A DNA stretch of 64,000 nucleotides from Cordylochernes scorpioides (GCA_030710605.1 CP092884.1:23851483-23915482); one strand, 5' to 3'. Shown: positions 1 to 9,290, counted from the first letter of the stretch. The notes: generated by a model not told the origin, from the letters alone. Numbers and translations: made by a program.

Positions 1-63
1 TTACATAATATAAAATTATATTTTATCACTCTAATAGTATAATTAATGAATATAATAGAGTAT

Positions 64-460
64 TGAAAATTCGAAACTATTTTAGACGCGTATGATTCTT
101 TTAAGAATAAATCAATTTTCTACTGCCCTTACTGCAATGATAATATAATGGAAGGGCCTGGCTCATTAGTTGGTGAACCCTCCCAGCGGTTTCGACAGTT
201 TATTCTACCATACCGCTGTAATATTGTATTTTTCAATTTTCATTTTATACTGATACTGATTCTATACTCTTGGAATGGGTATTTTAAGCTAACTATAAAC
301 ATAAGCTTTGAGGATAGTAGAAATACATACAAATATAAATATATAATATGCTTCGAGCATTGCTCTTCCGCAAATTGAAAGTAAATTATTTTAAAACAAA
401 ATATTAATATGGATCATTGAAAATAATCATACGTGTCAAAAATAGTTCAAAGTTTCCATA
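64..460 (-). repeat. HhF foldback element, subfamily 2 copy
   Basis: Dispersed repeat with degenerate terminal inverted repeats: TTCGAAACTATTTTAGACGC near 67 and its inverted relative near 425-460. The structured core at 151-217 reads on the minus strand. It holds the three hammerhead-like strands AGCGGU-A-UGGU, CUGUC-GAA-ACCGCU and ACCA-(A)CUAAUGA-GCCAG. The distal part carries the AGAGCAATGCTCGAAGCAT segment seen in other full copies. No coding capacity is apparent. The family assignment is firm; the ribozyme reading is inference. Confidence 0.75.
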
Positions 461-536
461 ACAGATGGCGCGCTAATGCATAATAATAATATTCTATTCA
501 TGATAAAATTGTGAAAAACGTTTAAAATTACAAAAC

Positions 537-720
537 ATTTTCTCACAATGATTTTCTTTTTATTTTAAAATGCTCGCTTTAAAGCGATAATCGCTTTTCA
601 ACGGGCTTAATAAAAAATCGACTATATCTTACAACGATATTTTTTAATAATCCCGTTGAAGAGCGATTATCGCTTGAAAGTTAGTATTTTAAAATAAAAA
701 GAAACTCATTGTGAGAAAAT
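537..720. repeat. Foldback repeat, Rep-D family
   Basis: Near-perfect inverted repeat of about 184 bp. The left arm begins TTTTCTCACAATGA and contains GCGATAATCGC and TTCAACGGG. The right arm mirrors it with CCCGTTGAAGAGCGATTATC and ends TCATTGTGAGAAAA. The central loop is AT-rich. A second Rep-D copy with the same TTCAACGGGC arms lies at 37930-38150. It has the size and structure of a MITE or foldback element. Confidence 0.75.
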
Positions 721-1118
721 ATCAAAAATAAAATTGTTTATAATGTACATAAACATGTTTGATACTTTAAAATTTGGTGATATATTCAGTGCAGAAGATA
801 GTTTAGTGAAGTTCGAGAGAAGGACGAAGAAAACAAATTTACTCGGGTGATTTATGGCAGAAGAAGATACCTCGAGAAAATTCTTTCTGAGCGCCCCGAA
901 TTAAATTGAGCTAACTCTCGTGCATTTGTTTCCCATTGTTTACAGATTGACAGTTTCTTTTGCAAAACTTTTTAGGTCGTTTGGAAAGTTTTATACTATT
1001 TGTTCATATAATGTTTATAGTGGCACTTGGGATTTTTTTCTAACAAATGGTGTTTGTCGTATTTCTTTTCTCTATATATTATTTAGTTATTTTATGATAC
1101 ATTAGCGCGACATCTGTT
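721..1118. other. Unassigned AT-rich sequence
   Basis: No open frame with recognisable homology, no RNA gene and no clear repeat. The last 20 bases carry the short AGATGGCGCG-like motif (inverted as GCGCGACATCTG) that often borders HhF and the other foldback families here. Confidence 0.4.
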
Positions 1119-1533
1119 ATGAAAATTCGAAAATTTCATAGACGCGTATGATTCTTTTAAAAATTAAACAATTTCTACTGATCTTACTGCAATGGAAAAT
1201 TAATGGATTGATTAATTGATGTTTGAGGAAGAGCGATTGCTCGAAGCATATTATATATTGATAATTGCATGTAATTCTACTATCCTCAATGCTTATGTCC
1301 ATAGTTAATCTAAAATACCCATTCCAAGAGTCTAGCATCAGTATCACTATAAAAATAAGATCGGAAAAAGCAATATAACAGCAGTATGGTAGATTAAACT
1401 GGCGAAACCGCTGAGAGGGTTTACCACTATACAGCCAGGCCCTTCCATTGATTTTTCCATTGCAGTAAGGACAGTAGAAATTGTTTAAATTTTAAAAGAA
1501 TCATACGCGTCTATAATAGTTTCGAATTTTCAT
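1119..1533 (+). repeat. HhF foldback element, full-length subfamily 2
   Basis: The most complete copy, about 415 bp. The terminal inverted repeats of about 75 bp begin ATGAAAATTCGAAA and end TTTCGAATTTTCAT; both contain TAGACGCGTATGATTCTTTT. The core at 1380-1446 reads on the plus strand: AGCAGU-A-UGGU, CUGGC-GAA-ACCGCU, ACCA-CUAUACA-GCCAG. The outer pair of the putative stem II is C-G here and U-A in subfamily 1. The CUGAUGA box is mutated, so this copy should be inactive even if the family is a ribozyme. Confidence 0.8.
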
Positions 1534-1627
1534 AGTTATATATATATATACAAACACGCACAATATCTCTTTATTTCTTTTAATATGCTCTCTCGAACCT
1601 GCTGTATATAAATAATAAACAATTATA

Positions 1628-2546
1628 CAAAGGGGGGTCAATAAATAAGGTGAATTATCTTATTTCTTAAAAATTAAAAAAGCAAAAATAATTTAAACCA
1701 CAGAATATTAAAATATAACATCGAGGGACTATTTAAGGTGTTCTGTTCTTTTTTCCCACGCGCGGCGCGAGACTTATAAATAAACTAAAATGGAAGCTCC
1801 CTTGAAGTATTGCACCACGCTTAAACAACGTGCAGTTATTCGTTTCTTGAATGCAGAAGGTATTCAAACATCTCAAATATGCCAATGAATGAAAAATATC
1901 TATGGTGAGTCTTGTTTGTCAAAATAAAACATTTATAAATGAGTTAACGAGTTCAAAAATGGACGAATTACATGTTCCTCAGGTCTCATCGTTCGGCCGG
2001 TAAGGTTTTGTTAACAATTTTTTGTTATGTTGATGGACCAATCTGTCTTGATTTTTTATCCTCAAGGCAACGTATGAACAGCGACCTTAATTGGGACATT
2101 CTTGTAAATAAGCTATAGCCCCGTATAAGAAACAAAAGAAGAGGGAAGCTTAGTAAAGGTGTTCTCTTCCTTCATGATAATGCAAGGCCGCATACATCAT
2201 GTAAAACTGTATCTACAATCATTAAATTAGGTTTTGAAGTTTTAGAACATCCTGCATATAGTCCAGACCTAGCGCCCTCTGACTATTTCCTTTTTGGACT
2301 ACAAAGAAGGAGTTAAAGGGAAAGCGATTTGACTCGGGTGAAGATATCCAGAAAGTGGTGCAAGATTTTTTTCACACGCTTCCTAAGAGTGCTTATAAAG
2401 AGGGTATCTACAAGTTGCCAGAACGATGGAGACGATGTATATAGAAAGCCAAGGTGATTATTTTGAATAAATCAAGTCCTAATTTTTAATATCGTTCTTT
2501 TTTTTTAAATAAATTATAATTCACCTTATTTATTGATACCACCTTG
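1628..2546 (+). mobile_element. mariner-family DNA transposon relic (MAR-1)
   Basis: Flanked by TA on both sides, with inverted repeats that share TCAATAAATAAGGTGAATTA. The element is 919 bp, shorter than the usual 1.3 kb, so it has lost internal sequence. It contains the transposase pseudogene described separately. Many mutations make it one of the oldest DNA transposons in the window. Confidence 0.88.
1790..2478 (+). pseudogene. mariner transposase pseudogene
   Basis: Translation from the ATG at 1790 gives MEAPLKYCTTLKQRAVIRFL, an N-terminal helix-turn-helix region, and then breaks down through stops and frameshifts. Further on, another frame gives the second catalytic aspartate in LHDNARPHT and the motif HPAYSPDLAPSDYFLFGLQ, which carries the third aspartate of the mariner DD34D triad. 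The first catalytic aspartate block is not recognisable, so the centre appears deleted. The family encodes a nuclear cut-and-paste transposase that binds the terminal inverted repeats and inserts at TA. This copy cannot make one. Confidence 0.85.
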
Positions 2547-2641
2547 TATATAGTTGTTAATAAAAGTATTGTGTGTTTAAACTTTTAAAAGATGTTTATA
2601 ATTAAAAATTACACTTATATGGACAAAAGGATGTTTCATAT

Positions 2642-2830
2642 TGCCACGTGGAAAATTAGGGAAGACAAAAAGTTCAGGAGGGGACAGCAATTTATTTCAG
2701 GGAAGGACAAACTAAGAAAGGTAAACAAAAGATAAGCCACGAGGGAAAATTTACAGAGTCGCCAGATATGAACATAAAAATGACCACTCTGTTAATAAAA
2801 AATAATAAAATTAATAAATACCATGTTACA
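2642..2830 (-). repeat. TRIM LTR (3' LTR in minus orientation)
   Basis: 189-bp LTR with TG/CA ends. On the minus strand it begins TGTAACATGG and contains an AAATAAAT polyadenylation-like signal. It has the same length as, and by eye the same sequence as, the partner at 3163-3351. Confidence 0.8.
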
Positions 2831-3162
2831 TAGCTTCTTCCCTATGGGAGCTGTGACCCACAGCTAGCAATTATTGTAGATACTGACGTGGATTTGACGT
2901 GCTTCTGTCAAGGATTCCATCGAAGTCTAGGAACTTTGTCCCTAGTACCTTTGCGTCCTTTTTCTTGCGGCGTGAAGAGCGGCTTTGTCGTCGTATCGTC
3001 TATAAGGACATCGTCATCTTCGAGGGAAGTCTTGGCTTTAGCACGGCGGTGGAATCCTGGAGTCAGTCTCCGAAAATGTAGATCACAGCACCCATGGCTT
3101 CAAGGTCTTCTCGGCGATCTTCAGTTTGTCTTCCCTAACTTACCCAGCATCTCCACCAAAAA

Positions 3163-3351
3163 TGCCACGTGGAAAATTAGGGAAGACAAAAAGTTCAGGA
3201 GGGGACAGCAATTTATTTCAGGGAAGGACAAACTAAGAAAGGTAAACAAAAGATAAGCCACGAGGGAAAATTTACAGAGTCGCCAGATATGAACATAAAA
3301 ATGACCACTCTGTTAATAAAAAATAATAAAATTAATAAATACCATGTTACA
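3163..3351 (-). repeat. TRIM LTR (5' LTR in minus orientation)
   Basis: Partner of the LTR at 2642-2830. The likely primer-binding site lies just inside it at 3141-3158 on the minus strand. Near-identity of the two LTRs implies a recent insertion relative to most neighbours. Confidence 0.8.
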
Positions 3352-3589
3352 ATATTTTAAGCGCAAACTGCTTCCTTTTTGCTTATATAAAGGGGGATTT
3401 CCCATACAAGTAATTTCGAACACGTTCTTCTTTAAAAAATATGTATTTATGAATTAAATATATTGATAAAATTTTGAAATATATGCATGATAAAAGGTAC
3501 AAATACCTTCAAGTTTTTTCTATGGAATTTTATTTTTCATCTGTTTTATATATTATGTGAGAATGCTTGCCCTTTGTATTTTATTTACT

Positions 3590-3850
3590 GTCCTAAAAGC
3601 TTATGTACATAGTTTGCTTAAATACCGTTTCTAATATTCCACCTTTCAGTGTAGCATATATAAGCAAAATCGTCTAATACAGTAGTAGAGCTCTAAAGAA
3701 GCGTTCTGGTAAATTAAATTGGTGAAACTGCTTGGAGAGTTCACCACTGATGAGCCAAGCCCCTCCAATATTTTATCGCGGTAAGGACAGTAGAATTTTA
3801 TTTATATTTAAAAGAAACAATCGTGCTTTAATGCTTCCATTTCTTATATT
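3590..3850 (+). repeat. HhF element, subfamily 1, truncated
   Basis: Core at 3700-3767 on the plus strand: AGCGUU-C-UGGU, UUGGU-GAA-ACUGCU, ACCA-CUGAUGA-GCCAA. This copy keeps an exact CUGAUGA box. It is followed by the family segment GTAAGGACAGTAGAA and the TTAAAAGAAACAATCG end. The far 5' arm is missing. Confidence 0.7.
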
Positions 3851-3904
3851 GATGGCAGTTATCGCCTTATATTTAATTGATATATAATAAATATTATAAT
3901 AAAA

Positions 3905-4048
3905 AAATCAAAAGAAAGCATATCCTGACCATGAACACATGAGCTTATTAGATGACAAACCGCCATCTAGTGGAACAGATATCAACTAAACGTTGATTTA
4001 GCCTGTTCCCTGATATTTGATCAACCCATTTTCTTGATTTATTATTAT
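3905..4048 (+). repeat. Rep-E half-element
   Basis: Single arm of the foldback family that is complete at 56869-57220. Shared motifs are TCCTGACCATGAACACATGA, CCATCTAGTGGA and AACTAAACGTTGATTTAGCC. The arm stops at the centre of the palindrome (TTCTTGATTTATTA). Confidence 0.65.
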
Positions 4049-4075
4049 TTTTTTTGTATATCGTAATATTTATTC

Positions 4076-4180
4076 CGATAGATGGCGCAAGCCATCAGAA
4101 ACCTTTAATTGTACAATCAGGAGATGCCTTATTCTTAATTTGTCCACTTGATCCCAGTACAATTTCACTTTTGTACTATT
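4076..4180 (+). repeat. Rep-F fragment
   Basis: Contains AGATGGCGCAAGCCATCAG, ATTGTACAATCAGGAGATGC and the tail CAGTACAATTTCACTTTTG, all features of Rep-F copies at 29544, 31225 and 38520. Confidence 0.6.
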
Positions 4181-4735
4181 TTTTTCACATTAATATATGG
4201 ATTTATTTCATATATAAATATTTTTCTTGTTTTTTAGTTACCTCTTTGGCCCATTGTACAAGAAATTTTATCACATGTATTTTATGTATTATAGGATTAT
4301 TTAATTTAAAATTTAGATGTATCCCACAGTCTGTTGGTTTACTGAAAACAGTGGTTATAATAGAACCATCTACATTGTGAGTTAGTCCTACATCTAAGAA
4401 TGATAAAAAAAAAATCCTCCTCTTTTTATTTCAACTGTGAATTCTATTCCTCTTTCAATTTTATTAAACATGACTATGATTTCATATATAAATATTTCTC
4501 TTTAAATCTGTTCCAAGGTTAGAATAAGGAATATGGCAATTATAATTTTCCCAGTAGCGTTGCTAAATGAGGCTATGGCGTGCCAGAGGCAGGCAGCTTT
4601 TTTCTTTAATATTTAGTAACTTGGATTTTTAGCTAACTACCTATATAGAACTGAGTGTCTCGTTATTTTTTTGTAATTATAATATGAGCCTATTTCAGTT
4701 AGAATTTCTAACACCAGTTGTTAAATACACGTAAA
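4181..4735. other. Unassigned AT-rich sequence
   Basis: No recognisable coding or RNA gene. A 108-codon open frame (4054-4380) crosses the Rep-F end and looks like chance. Confidence 0.4.
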
Positions 4736-4738
4736 TAA

Positions 4739-5105
4739 CGAATGAAGACATTAAGATGCGAATGTTTCTTTTCACAAATAAATCAAACTTCTACTGTCCT
4801 TACTGCGATGAAATAAATATTGGGAGGGCTTGGCTCATTAGTGGTGAATCCTCCCAGCGGTTTCGCCAATTTAATCTACCAGACCGCTTCTTCAGAGCTA
4901 TAATACTGTATTGGATCATTATGCGATAATTATTAGTAGTAGTATTAGAGCTCTGAGAAGCAGTCTGGTAGATTAAATTGGCGAAACCGCTGGAGGATTC
5001 ATCAGTGATGAGCCAAGCCCTCTCAATATTTTCATCGCAGTAAGGACAGTAGAAGTTTGATTTATTTGAGAAAAGAGACATTCGCGTCTTAACGTCTTCA
5101 TTTGT
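4739..5105. repeat. HhF inverted dimer (subfamily 1)
   Basis: Two HhF arms face each other around a short AT-rich centre. The left core (4822-4888, minus strand) has AGCGGU-C-UGGU, UUGGC-GAA-ACCGCU, ACCA-CUAAUGA-GCCAA. The right core (4959-5024, plus strand) has AGCAGU-C-UGGU, UUGGC-GAA-ACCGCU, AUCA-GUGAUGA-GCCAA. Outer ends carry GAAGACATTAAGATGCGAAT and its inverse. A transcript would fold into a very long hairpin. Confidence 0.8.
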
Positions 5106-5129
5106 TTTATATAGATGACGCGTTATTGC

Positions 5130-5830
5130 ATTGTATTAAATACACATATGTAAAAATTTAAGGAAGTAGAAAGTCTGATGTCTCCAGTTGACTGTTTTTT
5201 TAAGGAGACAGAGTCAATTATTTTCACACTTGGTTAGCTTGCGTGCCTTCCAAAAAGTTCACTGTAAATCAAATATCTTTCATAGTTATTATCAGAATTC
5301 CGATAAAAATCCTAAAAGGTACAATTTACTTTAGTTTTCCCATATATATATATTATCAAATATAATATCTACACATTTTGCATAGGTTACAAGTTATAGA
5401 TTCAAGTATGTATTTATAAATATACTCTCTTACTTATATTCAACACTGATGAGTAAAGCCCCCTCACTATTTTTCATCGCAAATTCATTTGTAAAAACCA
5501 ACACATTCGTGATTCATAGTTCCATTTCTTACATATAGATAGTGCGTAAGCTATGAAAATGTATAGATATTATATTTGATAATATACACATATGGGGAAA
5601 ACTTAAGGAAGTTGTACCTATTAGCGTGTATATTGGAATATAGATAATAACTATGAAAAATATTTTATATACAGTGATTTCCTTTAAAGACACACAAGCT
5701 AACCAAGTGCGAATAAAATTGACTCTGTCTCCTTAAAAAAGCAATCAACCGGCGACATCAGACTTTCTACTTCCTAAAGTTTTTACATATGTGCATTCAA
5801 TACAATGCAATAAAGCGTCATCTATATAAA
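5130..5830. repeat. Inverted pair of Rep-B repeats
   Basis: Rep-B arms at 5130-5345 and 5590-5800 are inverted to each other. Shared motifs are CTTAAGGAAGT, GACATCAGACTTTCTACTTC (inverted in the left arm), AAGGAGACAGAGTCAATT and TTGGTTAGCTTG. With the flanking HhF arms (4940-5105 and 5825-5990) the whole block is a nested palindrome centred near 5460. Confidence 0.7.
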
Positions 5831-5990
5831 ACGAATGAAGACATTAAGACGCGAATATTTATTTTCACTAATAAATAAAACTTTTACTGTCCTTACTGCG
5901 ATGAAAAATATATTGAAAGGGCTTGGCTCATCACTGGTGAACCTTCCCAGCGGTTTTGCCAATTTAATCTACCAGACCGCTTGTTTTTAT
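5825..5990 (-). repeat. HhF arm, subfamily 1
   Basis: Core at 5915-5981 on the minus strand: AGCGGU-C-UGGU, UUGGC-AAA-ACCGCU, ACCA-GUGAUGA-GCCAA. Two core residues are changed. It forms the outer right arm of the nested palindrome that begins at about 4940. Confidence 0.72.
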
Positions 5991-6320
5991 AATTAATTTA
6001 TGTCTAAATGCCATTGTATCCTTTGTTTGAGGAAGATCAAACACACATTGCTTGACGCAAATATTTATATGTAATTATTCCTTCAAGAAACATCATGTTC
6101 ATTGTTTGATAAAATACTATTAGTAAGATTCAGTCATTCATTATATAAGGTTGTCCTAAAAAGTTCGTAAGCACCATTTCCTAAAACGTTTTTCTTATTA
6201 CTTGGCGAATAATATTATTACGGCTAATACATAATAATACATAATACAATTACTTTACACATAATACAAAGACATTATACATAACGGTTAATAATAATAT
6301 GACGAATAATATTGGTATTT

Positions 6321-7311
6321 TTAGATAATAAAGTAATATACGATAATAAACGTATCGCCGAACTTTTGGACTAATGTTGCACCCAGGCCTATGTTAGATG
6401 CATCAGTATGAATGTAAGTAGTTGCATTCGGATCAAAGTGCCCTGATATTGGGGGATTTATCAATGCTACTTTAAGGGTTTGAAATGCTTTTTCTTGATT
6501 TTCTGTCAAGGTAAAAGGTACATTCTTTTTTATAAGACTGGTTAATGGATCAGCAATTTTCGAAAAATCTTTGATAAACTTTCTATAATATGAGCACATT
6601 CTTAAAAATAATTGAACTTCTTTTATCTTTTTGGGCCGAGGAAAATCTCTAATAGCCTTGATATTATGCTCCGCTGGTTTTATACCATGTTGACTAGTTA
6701 TATGGCCAATAATCTCCAGTTCTTCGAAAGAAATTGGCATTTTTTGTTGTTCAATTTTAAATTAGCCTCGCGAAAACATCTTAAAACAGCTTCTATTCTT
6801 TTGAAATGTGTTGAAAAATCCGAGCTATATATGATTACGTCATCTAGATAACATAAGCAAATTTACCATCTAAGATTACCAAGCACATATTTTCCATGTT
6901 CCTCTCGAGTGTAGCAGGGGCATTGTTAAGTCCGAAGGGTATTACGTTGAACTCATATAGGCCACGTGCTGTAGTGAAAGCTGTATTTTTCTTATCTTTC
7001 TCCTCAACCTCTACTTGCCAATATCCTGATTTGAGGTCAATTGCTGAAAAGTATTTGGATCCTTGAAGTGTGTCCAATACTTCATCAATTCTGGGAATTA
7101 GGTAAACATCCTTCACTGTTACATCATTCAATTTTCTGTAGTTAACGCAGAATCTGTATTTACCATCTCGCTTCTTGACCAATATTACGGGGAGGGACCA
7201 TAGACTCGAGGATGTTCTAATTATGCCGTCTCTGAGCATTTCATTAATTTGCTCTTTTATGATTTCTCGCTCTTTAGCGCGAGAAATTCCGGCCTTGACT
7301 ACCTGTTTCAT
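6321..7311 (-). pseudogene. Ty3/gypsy pol fragment (RT and start of RNase H)
   Basis: The minus-strand frame 7311-6844 encodes the N-terminal fingers and palm of a gypsy reverse transcriptase: VKKRDGKYRFCVNYRKLN, FSAIDLKSGYWQVEV and VIPFGLNNAPATL. Through 6840-6740 the catalytic YLDD motif is still readable in another frame, so at least two frameshifts are present. The frame 6740-6321 continues with the thumb/connection (SYYRKFIKDFSKIADPL) and the first RNase H strand (TYIHTDASNIGLG). Gag, protease, most of RNase H and integrase are absent, and no LTRs flank it. The upstream end joins Rep-F sequence at about 7310, and a second Rep-F copy carries the same joint. Confidence 0.88.
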
Positions 7312-7565
7312 GATTTTTCAGAATGCCTGAATGACCAATTTTTTGGTCGTTGAGGTAAAGCTTGCACCACGCTGACGAGGGCCAACAGCCCGTAACGCGT
7401 AAGTGGTTAGCTTTTCTTTATTAATCAAGAATGGGTTTTCGGCCAATTCTGGAATAAATAAAAATCAACGAATAGTTGATATTTATTTTGATATTGGGCT
7501 TAAGCCTTCAGCAACTTTCAGTTGCCCGATAAGGAGATGCCCTTTTTTTCTTAATTTATATTATG
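7310..7565. repeat. Rep-F element with gypsy leader segment
   Basis: Shares CAACTTTCAGTTGC, GATAAGGAGATGCC and GGCCAACAG segments with 31225-31565. The segment around 7310-7380 lies directly upstream of the gypsy RT frame and is also present at about 31380-31500. Rep-F has therefore either picked up a gypsy pol piece or supplied the site of insertion. Confidence 0.6.
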
Positions 7566-7856
7566 TTGATTGTAGATATCGCTAGAAATTTCGTTCTTTT
7601 GTGCACACTTCTCTGTTCTAGTTAAAATTTAATTTGTCCTCAGAATGTTTAAACTCTTACATAATTTTTCTCTCTCTTTTAATAATTATGATAATTGAAC
7701 ATTTTTAATGTAAATATTTGATGACCATGTGGCTTTATTCTCTCTCTCTTTCTCCTTGTTAATATCATACTAGCCGAATGACCCGGGCAACGCCCGTGTT
7801 TTACCCGATTGAATGTTTTGATTCAAATACTATTTGTTACAATTATAAATTGGCGC

Positions 7857-8003
7857 CTTAAATAAATGCATATATTAGTTAATAACTATAGCCTATGTGC
7901 TTCATCTGTCTATGTACTGTTGGCTTCCGTAGGCGTCTCTTACTGGAAAAATGAAAGAGAGGATTCCATTTAGTTATTAACTAATATATGTATTTATTTA
8001 AGT
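7857..8003. repeat. Small foldback inside Helitron
   Basis: Inverted arms of about 32 bp: AAATAAATGCATATATTAGT at 7859 and its inverse ending near 8003, both including TTAGTTAATAACTA. The loop is about 80 bp. It is probably a MITE. Confidence 0.6.
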
Positions 8004-8060
8004 AGCGACCCGCTCCAACACAATAGTTACAAAAACGTAAAAGCGAGTGGGGGGCATGAT

Positions 8061-8084
8061 GGGGGGGGGGGGGGGGGGGGGGGG
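8061..8084. repeat. Poly-G run (24 G)
   Basis: Uninterrupted run of 24 G (25 or more counting adjoining positions is not supported). It is conspicuous in AT-rich DNA and its length may be unreliable in the assembly. Confidence 0.9.
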
Positions 8085-8160
8085 CAAATGTGGCGTGATC
8101 GTAGCCAACCAATAGGAGAGCGCCATTCCAAAAAAAAAAAAGCAAACGGTGACAGAGATG

Positions 8161-9040
8161 AAAAATGAAGAATTAAGAACGCATGACGCTCGTAACTGTA
8201 TATAGAATGACTATTCTTTACGGTCTAAATGTATGTCAGCGCAAGTTTTCCTAGGGATACATAGCGCTTTAAATTGAAATAAATCAATGGAATATATCAT
8301 TAAGAAGTTATTTGTATAGATATTTTTACATAATAAATACTTATAAATATAAACGAGTTCGACAACTATTTTAAAATCTTTTTTTTTTTTTCAATTCTCT
8401 CAGAAATCTATTTCCAATATTTGTGCTTGGACATAAAGTTGAATCTACTTTAGTCAATTATTTAGAGTCCATATAAGAATCTTTTCTATCTTCAGGCTAT
8501 ATTTTAAATCAAATTTATTTTTGAATTATAAATTTCTTTTGATTTTAAAAGTATTAATCCAATTTGGAAAATAAATTCAATTCAGTGATATATACATAGA
8601 TGATTTTTTCTTTTTTACTTTCTGTAGGGGTATATATAGATATTGTGTTGAAGATTGTCGTTTTTTTTTCTACATAATATTTGCCTTAAATCTTAGACAC
8701 GATAAAAGATAATTTTTTTTTGACAAATTCAACTCTTTTCAGCGCGCAAACATAAACACCTTATATCTATCATTTTAAATTCACATATTTTTTTTTCTCT
8801 CATGCATATATATTGTTATATTCTCTTCTTTATTATTTTACAAGGTTGCATTTGCTTGGAGAAACAGAGAGGGGTAACTCTTGGGTGATTTATCCTTGTC
8901 TCAATCTGATAGTTAACAAATATATAACTGGATGAATACAATTATGTTTGATCAAAGTCTTCTTTTTGGTTTACATATATTTTACAAGACCCAAGTCACT
9001 GTTCGGAGGAAATTAATAGAATTGCCGAATGTCGTGGTTC
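8161..9040. other. Unassigned AT-rich sequence
   Basis: No gene, RNA or dispersed repeat recognised. Several T-rich tracts are present. Confidence 0.4.
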
Positions 9041-9290
9041 ATTTGGATAGGGGAGGCGAAGACTAGAACGCGGCTGAATCCACACTAGCCTGTTCAGTGA
9101 TACGTTAACCTTGATGTATGCACTGTGTGGCGATTGGGCATACGTCGGACCTGTAGGCTGTTGTTGGGTTCTGCGCTGCCTGGAGTACAGAGGTTCCAGC
9201 TATGCTTTCTTCCTGTGGTGAATCTGTATAAGACTGGTGGTCGTAATAAAGCTGTGTGTGGGTAAATTATATATTCACAATGTTTGCAAT
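9041..9290 (+). repeat. Dispersed repeat, also upstream of a LINE
   Basis: Shares GTCGGACCTG, GGCTGTTGTTGGGTTCT and GCTGCCTGGAGTA with 19340-19600. In the second place it directly precedes a LINE endonuclease frame, so it may be a LINE 5' region. No coding content recognised. Confidence 0.55.

Larger units (their letters stand above)
2642..3351 (-). mobile_element. TRIM-type miniature LTR retrotransposon
   Basis: Two direct repeats of 189 bp (2642-2830 and 3163-3351) look identical by eye, begin TG and end CA, and are flanked by the 4-bp duplication ATAT (2638-2641 and 3352-3355). Read on the minus strand, the internal 332 bp starts four bases after the LTR with TGGTGGAGATGCTGGGTA. This matches, with about one mismatch, the 3' end complement of arthropod tRNA-Ala(AGC) as I remember it, so it is a likely primer-binding site. 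A purine tract, AGGGAAGAAG, precedes the other LTR. No gag or pol is present, so the element depends on proteins from elsewhere. Confidence 0.82.
7770..8160 (-). mobile_element. Non-autonomous Helitron end (Hel-Gly family)
   Basis: Read on the minus strand the element ends with the hairpin CGGGCGTTGCCCGGG, then CATTCGGCTAG, then T. This is the Helitron signature of a 3' hairpin, a CTAG end and insertion before T. The interior matches 33432-33560 (AATTGGCGCC and ATTATAA segments). The sequence AAGCAAACGGTGACAGA at about 8144 also flanks the tRNA-Gly copies at 33.6 and 34.4 kb, so all belong to one family. A foldback (7857-8003) sits inside. Confidence 0.7.

Noticed and set aside
148-378. 76-codon open frame at the window start
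   Set aside because: Lies inside an HhF copy and is not conserved in the other copies.
720-1118. Host exon between HhF copies
   Set aside because: No splice-site-bounded frame with recognisable protein similarity.
2888-3256. 122-codon open frame in the TRIM
   Set aside because: It runs from the internal region into the LTR, has no recognisable domain, and lies on the strand opposite to the element.
4822-4888. Conventional hammerhead ribozyme (types I, II or III)
   Set aside because: The three core strands are present but in the opposite circular order, so no nested fold of one copy gives a standard hammerhead. Only a kissing or inter-copy fold would.
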